Shown here: positions 26,819-36,535 of the stretch, in pieces
How the letters are laid out: the number at the start of each line of letters is the position of its first letter
Position numbering within the stretch: position 1 is the first letter of the stretch
Source: Acrocarpospora macrocephala
GTDB taxonomy: Bacteria; Actinomycetota; Actinomycetes; Streptosporangiales; Streptosporangiaceae
Reading direction: 5' to 3'
DNA length: 64,000 nucleotides
Assembly (NCBI RefSeq): GCF_009687865.1
Contig: NZ_BLAE01000007.1
Coordinates: 1 to 64,000, forward strand
The notes under the pieces: generated by a model
The model's input: only the letters and a program-made list of their open reading frames with translations
The model's database searches: none
What the model was told of the DNA's origin: nothing
Translations under genes and position numbers: made by a program

Positions 26819-27991
26819 ATGTCGGTGCGCCGGACGCGGACGAGAACGCCGCGACGCGGGGAGACGTCACCAGACGGGGCTGGCAGCGCGCCTCCTCAAA
26901 CCGCACCGGAACCCCCACTCGCAGACTTCTCCACCCTGACGGGCCGCTGGACTGACCTTCAGCGGGCGATCAACGCCTGGGACCGACTGATCGAGGGCCC
27001 AGCGTTACGGGTCCTGACGCCTCCGCGTGCGCTGCCGTTCCCGGCGAGCCCCGATGTGGACGCGGCTCGGGTGGTCCGGGTCGCGGTGGTGCGGCACGAA
27101 CCCCAGGCAGCATCCGCGCTGGTCGCCCGGGTGCGCGGCGCCCTCCGACGTCTGGGGATCGAGGGCGTGGTCGTGGAGGCGGGATACTTCTTCGTCCCCG
27201 CCGCAACGCGTGACGGGAATTGGAAGGACTGGACGGTCCAGTGGAATCCCGACCGTCAGGCCGCGCTCTTCAGACCGCGCCGCGTCGCGCTGCCTTCTGC
27301 CGCACTGGGTGTCCGCTGGATTCCACGATGGACAGGGCGGCGGCTCGTAGTCCTCATCGACACGGGGGACGCGCGGGCGGGCGTCCAGATAGGCTTCAGC
27401 GAAGATCGTCGGCCTCGTGAAGAAGCCGGGTTCGACAACCACGGGCATGGGACCACGGTGGGCAGCCTGATACGCCACCTGTCTGCGGATGCCGAAGTTC
27501 GCTGCTATCGCGTCTTCCAGCGCAGCGAGATACGTGCGCCGTCCAGCGTCGTCATCAACGCGATCAGCGTCGCGGTCAATTCGAACGCCGTGCACGTGGT
27601 GTGCGTGCCGCTGCGCGCCGAGATCGCGCACAGGGACGAAGGTGCCCGCGGCGGACTGGACCTCGTCCTTTGGCAGCGGACAGATGAGGGGCAGCGGACG
27701 CCGGTGGTGGTGTGCGCGGCGGGGAACAGCGGTCCGTTGCCGATGTCCTACCCCGCCACCGTCTCCGGCGTGATCGTCTCTATCGGCGTCGACTGGAGCG
27801 GGGACCCCGCCGACTACAACTGCCCGCCACCGCCGGGACTGTCCCCGCACATGATCGAGGCGTTCGGAGGAGTCAGCAACGACCCAATCGGCGTCCTCCG
27901 GCGGCCCGGTCATCCGGAAAGGGTTATCTATGGGAGCTCCTACGCGACCGCGCAGATAGCAGGGGCCATCGCCCGTACGGCCGACCGTTGA
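26819..27991 (+). CDS. cytoplasmic subtilisin-like serine protease (S8)
   Basis: 390 aa from ATG 26819, which has GTGGAGG eight bases upstream. The GTG at 26807 is part of that site. The N-terminus is Arg-rich (MSVRRTRTRTPRRG) with no signal peptide. Catalytic residues are in order: Asp in VVLIDTGD (near 179), His in DNHGHGTTVG (near 208), Asn in CAAGNSGP and Ser in YGSSYATAQIAG (near 373). A 130-residue N-terminal region of unknown fold precedes the protease. Without export signals it should act inside the cell. It is flanked by a divergent zinc-ribbon membrane protein and a small helical protein 19 bases downstream. This looks like a protease-based conflict module. Confidence 0.85.
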   Translation: MSVRRTRTRTPRRGETSPDGAGSAPPQTAPEPPLADFSTLTGRWTDLQRAINAWDRLIEGPALRVLTPPRALPFPASPDVDAARVVRVAVVRHEPQAASALVARVRGALRRLGIEGVVVEAGYFFVPAATRDGNWKDWTVQWNPDRQAALFRPRRVALPSAALGVRWIPRWTGRRLVVLIDTGDARAGVQIGFSEDRRPREEAGFDNHGHGTTVGSLIRHLSADAEVRCYRVFQRSEIRAPSSVVINAISVAVNSNAVHVVCVPLRAEIAHRDEGARGGLDLVLWQRTDEGQRTPVVVCAAGNSGPLPMSYPATVSGVIVSIGVDWSGDPADYNCPPPPGLSPHMIEAFGGVSNDPIGVLRRPGHPERVIYGSSYATAQIAGAIARTADR

Positions 27992-28010
27992 GCGCGCGGC
28001 GACGAGAACG

Positions 28011-28433
28011 GTGCAGCGGCCGAGCAGAACCGACCTGGAGGCGGCGGTGAACCTGCTCAAATGGGTGCGGCTGGAAGTGGAGAACGGGAATGGCCAGACC
28101 CCGTTGCTGAACACGGAATTGGACGATGTGTGGAATGCCGCGAATATCGCGCTGTCCGTCGTGCAAGAGGGCGAGATCGGATATCGGCGGATCAATGAAC
28201 TCGTCGATCACATCGGCCCAGGGCATGGACGCCGGGAGGCGATTACCTTCGAGACGATAGCTCGCTACGCGGGGCCTATTCTCGCCATACTGAACGCGAA
28301 ACTGAACAACTGGCCGAGCGGGCGGGCCTACGAACAGCCGCGTCAGAACTCGGTCACCCTGCCCACGAACCCGAGGCAGCGCCGTAGACGCGACGGGCGG
28401 GCCTCTCCTGGCCGAGATCTCGAGCCCGGTTGA
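28011..28433 (+). CDS. small helical protein downstream of the subtilase
   Basis: 140 aa from GTG 28011, 19 bases after the subtilase stop, so probably the same transcript. It is helical in the first 100 residues (DLEAAVNLLKWVRLEVENGN, AANIALSVVQEGEIGYRRIN) with a basic, disordered tail. I do not recognise it. It may be an adaptor or substrate of the protease, which is inference from position. Confidence 0.5.
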   Translation: MQRPSRTDLEAAVNLLKWVRLEVENGNGQTPLLNTELDDVWNAANIALSVVQEGEIGYRRINELVDHIGPGHGRREAITFETIARYAGPILAILNAKLNNWPSGRAYEQPRQNSVTLPTNPRQRRRRDGRASPGRDLEPG

Positions 28434-28449
28434 GGATGTTCGGCTCGTG

Positions 28450-28700
28450 CGGCCCAGTCACGCGGCAGCACGCGGTCCAGTGGGGGCCGAGGCAGCGGAG
28501 CGGGACGGCGGCGCCGTCGCGCGGGTTGCGGGCGCAGCGAACTCCCCACCCCCGTAGTTGGTCGCTGACCAAAGCCTGGCTGGTGGCCACCACGATGTCC
28601 CAGGCGTGCACGGCGGCGTCCATCGCAGCCGGGCCAGTCCCAGCTCCGCGGGAAGCTTGTGCGGCGGGACGGGGGACGTCCGGGGCCGGAGGCGATCGTT
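28450..28700 (-). pseudogene. relic of a mycothiol-dependent maleylpyruvate isomerase-like protein
   Basis: Two minus-strand frames join across a shift: PPHKLPAELGLA and then AAMDAAVHAWDIVVATSQAL. The second matches the metal-binding core of TIGR03086/DinB-like actinobacterial proteins (VHAWDLAxATGQ). Both flanks are missing. The family is found in mycothiol producers. Confidence 0.5.
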
Positions 28701-29310
28701 GTGCACGCGGCGGCGGCCTCGGTGGGGCGCTCGGAGAGGGCGACAGGGTCGCCGTCGAGGTGCCCTGAGTGCGTGATCGGGTTGCAGTCCAGGCCGCCCT
28801 CACCGGTGCAGGTCCGAACCAGCCTCTACAGCGCGGGCCGAGCGTGCCGTAACGCCGGGATCGGTCAGTTCTTTTCCGCGTCGAGGTGGCGGTAGCGCCT
28901 GCTCGTACAAGAGCGTCGCCGCAGGACGTACCCGTCGTCGATGCCTAGGGTCACGACCCGCTGGTAGACCTGGGCCTCCAGTAGGTCGCGGATCGACTTC
29001 TCCGCCGGGCCGTGGTTGTGCACCTGGGCCAAAAGTAGCGCCCGATCGGGAAGCAACGAAGGATCTCTAGCCCCGAGCCCTCGGTGACCAGGTTCCAGTA
29101 GTCGATGCCGAGCGGGCCCCGGTCTCCTCCAGGATCGGCAGCGGGCCGCCGCGGACCGTAGGCCTGAGATGTAGGGAACTCCCTGCTTAGGGGGCTCTAC
29201 GTGGTGCGGTCACGTTACTGGCCGAAATTGTCGGTCTATGCCGCTAGATTGCGGAGCCTTCATCAACTTCAAATTCTGAGACGGTCAACACGTTTCCGAG
29301 GTGACCCCGT
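28701..29310. other. no intact gene; promoter region of the cas operon at the right end
   Basis: A minus-strand frame at 28865-29056 (LLLAQVHNHGPAEKSIRDLL, 63 aa) may be a relic but matches nothing I know. The last 150 bases are richer in A/T and include TTCAAATTCTGAGACGG. They precede the cas3 ribosome site GAGGTGA, so the cas promoter must lie here. Confidence 0.4.
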
Positions 29311-31758
29311 ATGCGTGATGCCCCGCAGAGCGACGCGTTCAACGAGTTCGTGGCGCGTGCAATAGGTGAGGCGAGAGCTCCATACCCCTACCAGGTGCGA
29401 CTTGCCCAGGAAGGGCTGCCGGACCTGCTGAGGGTTCCGACGGGGGCGGGGAAGACGCTGGCGGCCGTGTTGCCCTGGCTGTGGCGCACCTATGAGTTGC
29501 CCGAGGTTACGCCACGACGATTGGTCTACGTGCTGCCGCTTCGGACGTTGGTGGAACAGACGGCGCGGGAGGTCGCGGGGTGGTTGTTCAACCTGGGCAA
29601 ACGCGCATCTCATGAGCCGGAGGGCGCAAGCGACGAGGACGAGGTGATCCTTCAGGTTCTAATGGGCGGGGCTGATCGGCAGGATGACGCCTGGCAGTTG
29701 GCGCCGGACAAGCGGGCGATCCTGATCGGCACCCAGGACATGGTGTTGAGCCGGGCATTGATGCGGGGGTATGCGCAGACGCGGGCGAGGTGGCCGATCT
29801 CCTACGCGTTCCTTCATGCCGATACCCAGTGGGTGCTCGACGAGACGCAGTTGCTCGGGCCGGCGCTGCCGACCAGTGCGCAGCTTCAGGGGTTGCGGGA
29901 CAAGCTGGGAACGGCGGCGCCCACCAGGTCCATGTGGATGTCGGCCACGCTTGCCGAGGACGGGTTGTCCACGGTCGACCATGACGTGAGCAGCCTGCGG
30001 ACGGTCGAGTTGTCGGCGGAGGATCGGACGGGCCCGTTGGCGAAAAGGCTGAAGGCGACCAGGACGATCGAGCGGCTGGATCTTCCAGCGGATTCCAAGA
30101 GTTACCCTGCGGCGTTGGCTCGGGCGCTCATCGAGCGACACCGCCCAGGCACACGGACGATCGCGGTGCTGAACACGGTGGAACGTGCCACCGCCGTCTG
30201 CGAGGCGGTTCGGAAGACGGATCCGCAGGCCGATGTGGTGCTGATCCATTCCCGGTTCCGGCCTTCGGAGCGCAAGACGTTGATGGACCTGGTCACGGCC
30301 GACCCACCCCCAGCGGGCCGCATCGTAATCTCCACCCAGGTCTTGGAGGCGGGCGTGGACATCACCTCCAGGACCTTGTTCACCGAGGTTGCGCCCTGGA
30401 GTTCGATCGTGCAGCGGGCGGGGCGGTGCAACCGCGGTGGCGAGTACATCATGGCCTGCCTGCTGTGGGGTCGTCCGCCGAAGGGGCGAGATCCTGCGGC
30501 GCCCTACCAGGAGGACGACGTGCAGGCCGCGGCGGACGCACTCGGGGAGTTGGAGGGGATCGCGGTCACCTCCACACAGCTTCAGCGGCGTGCGGTGAAG
30601 CAGGTGCCCGAGTTGCATGCCGTGCTGCGCCGCCGGGACCTTCTGCAGTTGTTCGACACCATGCCGGACCTCACAGGTGCCGACATCGATGTGAGCCCGT
30701 GGATCCGCGACGGCGACGACACCGGTGTCTTCGTGGCGTGGCGGGATTGGTCCTCCAGCGGGGGCCAGCCGGCCCAGGATGAGCCGCTGCCTTTGCGGAC
30801 GGAGCTGTGCCCCGCACCGATCGCGGACGTGAAGAAGCTGGCCACTCCAGACAGCGGAGCCCGCCAGATGTGGGTACGCGACCGCGTGGGGGGAAACTGG
30901 CGGAGAGGTTTCCGGGCCGATGTTGTGCCCGGTGCTGTGCTGCTGGCTAATGCGTCCGCGGGGGGATACGACCCAGTGCTCGGGTGGGCTCCGGGCAGTC
31001 GTACCCCTGTCGCGCCGGTCCCGGCTGTGGATGACGCCGGGGAAGAGGGTCCGGCGGAGGGCGACGCCCTCGGCGATGATGGCTTGTCGCACGAGCTGCC
31101 TTGGGTGGGGCTTGCCCAGCACTTGGAGGATGTGGAAACAGAGGTGGCCACGGTCGTCGGCCAGCTGTCTGTGCCTGGTCTGACCGCGGCGCAGATCGCC
31201 GCGGCGGGGTTAGCGGGGCGCTACCACGACCTGGGCAAGTGCCATGAGGTGTTCCAGGTGACCCTTAGGAAGTCGGGGCCGAACCCCCCGCCCGGGCTTC
31301 TGGCCAAGTCGCCCGACATGGGGGTGCGGCACTCCCGAAGGTACTTGCGGCATGAGCTGGTCAGCGCGCTGATGCTGACCCATCCCGAGTGCCGTCTGCT
31401 CGATGGCCGGCAGGAGCGGGACTTGATCGTCTACCTGGTCGCTGCTCATCACGGGAAGGTTCGAATCAGCGTGCGCTCGGTCCAGGATGAGGCGATGAAA
31501 ACTCCACCTCTGCTGCTCGGGGTGGCTGACGGCGACCTAACCCCGGCGTTCGACCCCACACCGGGCGAGCACCTCGAAATGCTCACCTTGTCGACGTCGT
31601 CGCTGAGGATCGGTGCCGCAGACGGCGACTCCTGGACTACCAGGGCCGTGGCGCTGCGGGACCGTCGTGATCTGGGGCCGTTTCGGCTGGCGTATCTGGA
31701 GGCGCTGGTGCGGATCGCCGACATGCGGGTCAGCAAGGCCTACCGGGAGGGCAGATGA
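29311..31758 (+). CDS. cas3: CRISPR-associated helicase/nuclease Cas3, type I-G
   Basis: 815 aa from ATG 29311 after GAGGTGA. The helicase comes first: Walker A RVPTGAGKT (near 44), motif II WVLDETQLLGP (near 178), motif III MSATLAE, and the second RecA lobe with STQVLEAGVDI and QRAGRCNR. The HD nuclease is C-terminal: GRYHDLGKCHEVFQ (His-Asp pair near 635), RHELVSALML and LVAAHHGK. The helicase-then-HD order is typical of subtype I-G (I-U) and the reverse of most type I Cas3 proteins. It unwinds and shreds DNA recruited by Cascade. Its stop overlaps the csx17 start by 4 bases. Confidence 0.9.
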   Translation: MRDAPQSDAFNEFVARAIGEARAPYPYQVRLAQEGLPDLLRVPTGAGKTLAAVLPWLWRTYELPEVTPRRLVYVLPLRTLVEQTAREVAGWLFNLGKRASHEPEGASDEDEVILQVLMGGADRQDDAWQLAPDKRAILIGTQDMVLSRALMRGYAQTRARWPISYAFLHADTQWVLDETQLLGPALPTSAQLQGLRDKLGTAAPTRSMWMSATLAEDGLSTVDHDVSSLRTVELSAEDRTGPLAKRLKATRTIERLDLPADSKSYPAALARALIERHRPGTRTIAVLNTVERATAVCEAVRKTDPQADVVLIHSRFRPSERKTLMDLVTADPPPAGRIVISTQVLEAGVDITSRTLFTEVAPWSSIVQRAGRCNRGGEYIMACLLWGRPPKGRDPAAPYQEDDVQAAADALGELEGIAVTSTQLQRRAVKQVPELHAVLRRRDLLQLFDTMPDLTGADIDVSPWIRDGDDTGVFVAWRDWSSSGGQPAQDEPLPLRTELCPAPIADVKKLATPDSGARQMWVRDRVGGNWRRGFRADVVPGAVLLANASAGGYDPVLGWAPGSRTPVAPVPAVDDAGEEGPAEGDALGDDGLSHELPWVGLAQHLEDVETEVATVVGQLSVPGLTAAQIAAAGLAGRYHDLGKCHEVFQVTLRKSGPNPPPGLLAKSPDMGVRHSRRYLRHELVSALMLTHPECRLLDGRQERDLIVYLVAAHHGKVRISVRSVQDEAMKTPPLLLGVADGDLTPAFDPTPGEHLEMLTLSTSSLRIGAADGDSWTTRAVALRDRRDLGPFRLAYLEALVRIADMRVSKAYREGR

Positions 31759-33968
31759 ACCGGATCACGCTGCGTGGCTGCCGGGCCGACGTGCTGGCCG
31801 GCTACCTTCAGGCGCTCGGCCTGCTACGGGTTGTCGCCGAGCAGGTCGATCCACGTGCTCGAATGCACTGGCGCGGTGACGTTGCGGTCCTGGACACGAC
31901 CCTCAGCGAGGAGGAACTGTTCGCCTGGCTGGTGGACGCCTATGTTCCGGTTCCGATCGTCTCGCCGTGGAACTCCGGTTCCGGTTTCGCAGGCAACGGG
32001 AAGAGCCGCACAGCGGAAAAGTCCCTGGCTGACGTCCGTACGCTCAACGACGAGCGTTTCCGCCCCCTGCAGGCGGCGATCGCCAAAAGCGAGCAGATCG
32101 TCGCGGAAGGGCGGCGGCGGGGATGGGGAGGGAACAAAGGCGAGCTGTGGGCCAAGGACCGCAAGATCGACGTGATCCGGCTGTGCCGTGCCCTTCTCCC
32201 TGACGACGCGCTGCCCTGGCTGGATGTTGCGGTCACGCTGACCCTCGACGACCTGGCCTTCAACGCCCTGGCGGGGACGGGAGGCAACTTCGGCCGCCAG
32301 GAGCTGTCGGCGACCTACTACGACCGGCTGCTACGGCTCATAGGCCCCACGGCGAAGCTGGCCGACAGCCGCGCTTGGGCGGAGGCGGCGGTGCTGGGCC
32401 GGGAGGATGTCGCCTACCTACGAGAAACGGTCGGCCAGTACGACCCAGGCCGGGCCGGAGGCATCCACTCCGCTGCTGACGAAAAGGGCGACGGCTTCGC
32501 CAACCCGTGGTCATTCGTGCTGGTCATGGAGGGGACGCTGCTGTTCGCCAGCGCCGCGGTGCGCCGCAACGGGACGGGGAGGTCAGGGGAGGCCAAACCG
32601 TTTTTCACCCGCTCGACACCGCTCGGCCACGGCAGCGCGGCCGAGGCCGAATCGGTCAAGGGCGAGCAGTGGGTTCCGCTGTGGGATCAGCCGGCCGGGG
32701 CCGGCGAAGTCGCCCAGCTGATCGGTGAGGGCAGGGCGCAGTGGCGGCACAGGCAGGCGACCTCCGGGCTGGAGTTCGCCCTGGCCCTGGCCTCGCTCGG
32801 GGTGGACCGCGGGCTGACGGGTTTCCACCGTTTCGTGATCGCCGAACGCCTGGGACAAAACCCGCTCGCGATCCACGCCGGGAAAGTCAAAGTGGCCGCT
32901 CGCCCCGACGAGGGCCTGCTCCGGGGGCCGTACACGTGGCTGGAGCAGGTGCGCAGGGCCGGGGCTACCAACGCCGTGGCCTCTGCGTTACGTCGGGTCG
33001 AGCGCGAAGTGTTCGCCGTCGCCGCGGGTGACGGGCCGCAGGCGCTCGCACGGTTCGTGATCGAGTTCGGCCGCCTGCACGAACTGGTCGGCCAATCCGG
33101 CCAGACACGCTCGCAGGTCAAGCCGTACGCCGCGATACGCCCGCCGGACTGGCTCAAGGCGCTGGAGCATGTCAACCAGGGCCGGGAGGAGTTCAGGCTG
33201 GCCGCTGGACTCGCCAGCCTGAATGACAACCCGAAGAATCCCGGTCCCAGCATCCGCGCTCTGCTGACCCGCGCCGACGGACGGGCCTGGCAGGACGCTC
33301 CCGGGTGTGGAGTTGACCTGTTCGGCGTCACCCTAATTCGGGCGCTCGCCGAGGCGCATCGCATCCGGGTCATCAAGGCCCAAGATGACCGGCCCAGCCT
33401 GGACGGCGAGGACGTCACGTCCCGAGGCGTGCAGACGGCCTTCGATTACGGGCTGCGGCTCCCCATCAGCCTGGTCGGCCGGTTCCTGGCGGATGCCTCA
33501 GGCGACGAACTGGTCGCCGATTATCTGCGGGGTCTGCTGGCGCTTGGATGCCCGTCCCGCACCGAGGCCTCCTGGCCCCGGCAACCGGAACCCCTGGTCT
33601 CCGACTGGGGGCTGCCGCTGCTTGTGCCCTTCTTCGGAACCGGCGACCTCACCGTCCGGGTGCGCGACCGGCAAACCGGAGAGCAGCGGCCCCACCCTGT
33701 GCGGCTCGCGCCGCGACCGGATTGGATCTCCCGCCTGGCCGCCCGAGGCGTTGATGCCGTATCCCGCGAAGCCGTGACCCGGCTGCGAATGGCCGGACTA
33801 GAGCCGCGGGTGCGCGTCGTACCCGCATCACGAGCAGACGGGGCACGACTGGCCGCGGCCCTCCTGCTGTCGGTGACAAGGCAGGAGCGGGAAAGGTCGC
33901 TCACCCGGATATGCGTCGCCGAAACCGCCCGTTATGACACCCCCGACACCCAAGGAGTACCCGCGTGA
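31755..33968 (+). CDS. csx17: type I-G large subunit Csx17 (Cas8)
   Basis: 737 aa from ATG 31755, overlapping cas3 by ATGA. The N-terminus LRGCRADVLAGYLQALGLLR and PIVSPWNSGSGFAGNGKS are characteristic of Csx17/Cas8u2, the large subunit of the I-G effector complex that recognises the PAM and recruits Cas3. Length fits the family. It overlaps the next gene by 4 bases. No frameshift or inserted stop is seen, so the effector operon appears intact. Confidence 0.88.
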   Translation: MNRITLRGCRADVLAGYLQALGLLRVVAEQVDPRARMHWRGDVAVLDTTLSEEELFAWLVDAYVPVPIVSPWNSGSGFAGNGKSRTAEKSLADVRTLNDERFRPLQAAIAKSEQIVAEGRRRGWGGNKGELWAKDRKIDVIRLCRALLPDDALPWLDVAVTLTLDDLAFNALAGTGGNFGRQELSATYYDRLLRLIGPTAKLADSRAWAEAAVLGREDVAYLRETVGQYDPGRAGGIHSAADEKGDGFANPWSFVLVMEGTLLFASAAVRRNGTGRSGEAKPFFTRSTPLGHGSAAEAESVKGEQWVPLWDQPAGAGEVAQLIGEGRAQWRHRQATSGLEFALALASLGVDRGLTGFHRFVIAERLGQNPLAIHAGKVKVAARPDEGLLRGPYTWLEQVRRAGATNAVASALRRVEREVFAVAAGDGPQALARFVIEFGRLHELVGQSGQTRSQVKPYAAIRPPDWLKALEHVNQGREEFRLAAGLASLNDNPKNPGPSIRALLTRADGRAWQDAPGCGVDLFGVTLIRALAEAHRIRVIKAQDDRPSLDGEDVTSRGVQTAFDYGLRLPISLVGRFLADASGDELVADYLRGLLALGCPSRTEASWPRQPEPLVSDWGLPLLVPFFGTGDLTVRVRDRQTGEQRPHPVRLAPRPDWISRLAARGVDAVSREAVTRLRMAGLEPRVRVVPASRADGARLAAALLLSVTRQERERSLTRICVAETARYDTPDTQGVPA

Positions 33969-34903
33969 TCCCCCTCGACCAGCCGCGCTTGCGTTACACC
34001 GCTGACCTGCGGCCCGGGCTCGGCTCGACCTTCCAGGCCACCAACTTCCCCGACATCGGCTCGGCCAAGTTCCAGCGCGCCCAGGGTGGCGACAGCCTCC
34101 TGGTGGAGTCGGTCCAGTCGATGGCCAACCGCCTGGAGGGCATGGCCTGGGACAAGGCGTCTCAGCGGCCGGTCGCCCTGATCGAGGCCCTCCCGTACGT
34201 GCGCGTGCACCGTGCCGGCAGCCCGGAGGAATACCTCACCTCCTCCCGCGAAGAGGCACACCGCCTCGCCTCGGCGTTCGTCCGCGAGGCCACCCTGAAC
34301 GGCACCCCGATGATCGAGGTCATCCGCGACTGTCTCGGCCTGGCCGCCGATACCCCGCTCAACCACCCCCGCATGGCCCGGGCGCTCATGGAGCTCGACC
34401 CGTTCTGCCTGCTCCACGGGATCTTCTTCAGCCGCAAGGAGTGGCTCGGCCAGCCGAGGTTCACCCGGGCGATCTCGGCCGTCATCGAAGCGCATGACGT
34501 GCGCGAGGTGATCAGCGGCGGACGCAAGTCCGACCATGTGCGCCACAAGCTCAACGACCAGAACGGAGAGGGCGGCGGCACCAGCGAAGGCTACGGATCG
34601 GTCCCCTTCCACCGGATCGAGTGGACCGCCGGCGAGATCAAGGCCATGTTCGTCGTGGACGTGGACCTGCTCACCTCCTACGGTCTTGGTCCGGCGGTCA
34701 GCGAGCTGCTCGTCCTGATCGCGCTGTGGGAGATCCGCACGCTGCTCTCGCGCGGGCTCCGCCTGCGCACGGCCTGCGACCTGGAAGTCGCCGAGGAGCC
34801 CAAGGATCTGCCGCAGCAGGCCGAACTCGAAACCCGGATCGCCGAACTCATCACCTCCCAGGGCGTCGGCGCCGAACCGATCACCGTGCTGTGGCGGGGC
34901 TGA
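33965..34903 (+). CDS. csb1: Cas7 family protein Csb1 (type I-G backbone)
   Basis: 312 aa from GTG 33965, overlapping csx17 by GTGA. LGSTFQATNFPDIGSAKFQR and LLVESVQSMANRLEGMAW match the conserved N-terminal part of Csb1 (GSU0053 family). This is the Cas7-type RNA-binding subunit that forms the helical backbone along the crRNA. The N-terminal half contains the Cas7 RRM core. The C-terminal part ends TSQGVGAEPITVLWRG. It is in mid-operon, one base before csb2. Confidence 0.9.
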   Translation: MIPLDQPRLRYTADLRPGLGSTFQATNFPDIGSAKFQRAQGGDSLLVESVQSMANRLEGMAWDKASQRPVALIEALPYVRVHRAGSPEEYLTSSREEAHRLASAFVREATLNGTPMIEVIRDCLGLAADTPLNHPRMARALMELDPFCLLHGIFFSRKEWLGQPRFTRAISAVIEAHDVREVISGGRKSDHVRHKLNDQNGEGGGTSEGYGSVPFHRIEWTAGEIKAMFVVDVDLLTSYGLGPAVSELLVLIALWEIRTLLSRGLRLRTACDLEVAEEPKDLPQQAELETRIAELITSQGVGAEPITVLWRG

Positions 34904-34904
34904 C

Positions 34905-36332
34905 ATGGCTGTCGTCCTGGCCCTGCACTTCCCCTGGGGGAGATATCACGCCACCCCCTGGGGACGGTATGTCAACGAGGGAGCGGTAGAGCTGCCGCCA
35001 TCACCGTGGCGGCTGCTGCGCGCCCTGTACGCGGTATGGCAACTGCGGGCACCCGAACTGGACGCCCGCGTGGTCCACGACCTGCTGGCCCGACTCGCCG
35101 TCCCGCCGTCCTACCTGATCCCGCCCTACCGGATCGCCCACACCCGGCACTACTACCCCGACAGCAAGCACCTCAGCGGGTCGATCAGCACCGACAAGGC
35201 GGTCGACGCCTTCGCCGTACTCGACGGCAACCAGACCATCTACGCCCTGTGGCCCGTCGACCTCGAACCCGAGCAGTCAGACGCGCTGGCACGATTGGCC
35301 AAATCGATCCCCTACATCGGCCGGGCCGACTCCACCTGCGAAGCACAGATATTGGAACGGGTGCCGCAGGACGCGGCTGGACATCAGCGAGCAGAGCCGA
35401 TCGGCTTCGACGATTTGGACGCCCTCAGTGATGGTCACGAGCGAGCGGACCTCCTGTGCCCCGAACTGCCCCTCGACTTGGACGCGCTGGTTCTGCGCCC
35501 AGTCGACGTGCGCGCTGGCAAACTGCTCTACCCGCCCGGCACCAGAAAGATCACCTACGCGGTGCCGGCACTGTCCCGGGCGGAGCGCCCCCATCGGCGT
35601 ACGAAGAAGAAGACCACCGTGGTCCGACTGGCGATCAGCGGAATCGTGCAACCGCCCATGGCACACACGGTGCCGCTGATGGACGCCCTGCGCGGCGCCT
35701 GCATCAAGGTCCTCACCCGCCAAGTCGGAGCGACCGACAGCCTGCTCGCGGGCAAAACCGCGGCCGGGACGCCCCTGACCGGCGGGCATCGCCACGCCCA
35801 CTTCCTGCCCTACGACGGCAGCGGTGATGGGCGCATCGACGAAGTCATCGTCTGGACGCCCGAGGGGCTTTCCGCGCAGGAAGTCAACGCGCTGGATACC
35901 GTCACCAGGCGCAGCATCGGAGTGCCGGACGGCGTCACCGGGCCACGCGATCTCCACATGCTGCCCACCGCATCCGGCGACGAGACCCTGCTGCCACCTG
36001 AATGGAATAGCCCGGCACGCCGCTGGAGGACCATCACACCCTTCGTGCCCTCTCGCCATCACAAACCCCGGCAAACCCTCGCCGAATACCTCCACGATGA
36101 GGTCGTCCGTGAACTGAGCTACCGAGGAAACGACGTTCCCGAGGTCAGGGCCGAAGAGCAATTCGACCCCCGATTCGTCGGCTTCATCCGCCGCCGCTGG
36201 CGCGACAGAAGACCCGCCGCCACGCTTCCCAGCTACGCCCTTGAACTGCAGTTCGCCCAACCAGTCCAAGGGCCCATCACGCTGGGACACCTGTCCCACT
36301 TCGGGCTTGGGCTCTTCCACCCGGTCGGCTGA
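34905..36332 (+). CDS. csb2: Csb2, Cas5-Cas6 fusion (type I-G)
   Basis: 475 aa from ATG 34905, almost abutting csb1. It begins VVLALHFPWGRYHATPWGRY, then ELPPSPWRLLRALYAVWQLR, which are signature blocks of Csb2. In subtype I-G this protein combines Cas5 (crRNA 5' handle binding) and Cas6 (pre-crRNA cleavage) roles. Histidines in TPLTGGHRHAHFLPY are candidates for the processing site. It must cut the strongly variable repeats that follow, so its recognition probably relies on hairpin shape and the constant 3' handle. It is the last gene before the array. Confidence 0.87.
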   Translation: MAVVLALHFPWGRYHATPWGRYVNEGAVELPPSPWRLLRALYAVWQLRAPELDARVVHDLLARLAVPPSYLIPPYRIAHTRHYYPDSKHLSGSISTDKAVDAFAVLDGNQTIYALWPVDLEPEQSDALARLAKSIPYIGRADSTCEAQILERVPQDAAGHQRAEPIGFDDLDALSDGHERADLLCPELPLDLDALVLRPVDVRAGKLLYPPGTRKITYAVPALSRAERPHRRTKKKTTVVRLAISGIVQPPMAHTVPLMDALRGACIKVLTRQVGATDSLLAGKTAAGTPLTGGHRHAHFLPYDGSGDGRIDEVIVWTPEGLSAQEVNALDTVTRRSIGVPDGVTGPRDLHMLPTASGDETLLPPEWNSPARRWRTITPFVPSRHHKPRQTLAEYLHDEVVRELSYRGNDVPEVRAEEQFDPRFVGFIRRRWRDRRPAATLPSYALELQFAQPVQGPITLGHLSHFGLGLFHPVG

Positions 36333-36535
36333 CCGCCGTGACGATTCTTGATAATTGAACAGCGTGAACCTCAACTCGCTGCACTATCTGCGACCGCTGC
36401 GCTTGGTTCGGAACCTCTAGTGCACACCCGTGCCCTGGGAGGTTCCCAAGCACGGAAAAGAAATCCCGGGAACAAAACGGACAAGGTATTCGCATTGAAG
36501 CGAACGCTGAGCGTTATCAGACCAGTTCGCGAACC
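36333..36535 (+). promoter_or_regulatory. probable CRISPR leader
   Basis: This 203-bp stretch between csb2 and the first repeat has A/T-richer patches (TTCTTGATAATTGAA, GGAAAAGAAATCCC) unusual for this genome. The three repeats next to it are identical to one another, while repeats at the far end are degenerate and the last is cut short. That polarity places the leader here, with transcription rightward. Confidence 0.55.

Noticed and set aside
27005-28195. 396-aa minus-strand frame opposite the subtilase
   Set aside because: No motif or ribosome site, while the plus strand has the full Asp-His-Ser set.
29173-29184. AGGGA-AC-TCCCT dyad upstream of cas3 as a cas operator
   Set aside because: Short arms and 127 bases from the start; too weak to separate from chance.
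29659-31122. 487-aa minus-strand frame opposite cas3
   Set aside because: Antisense shadow of a gene with all helicase motifs.
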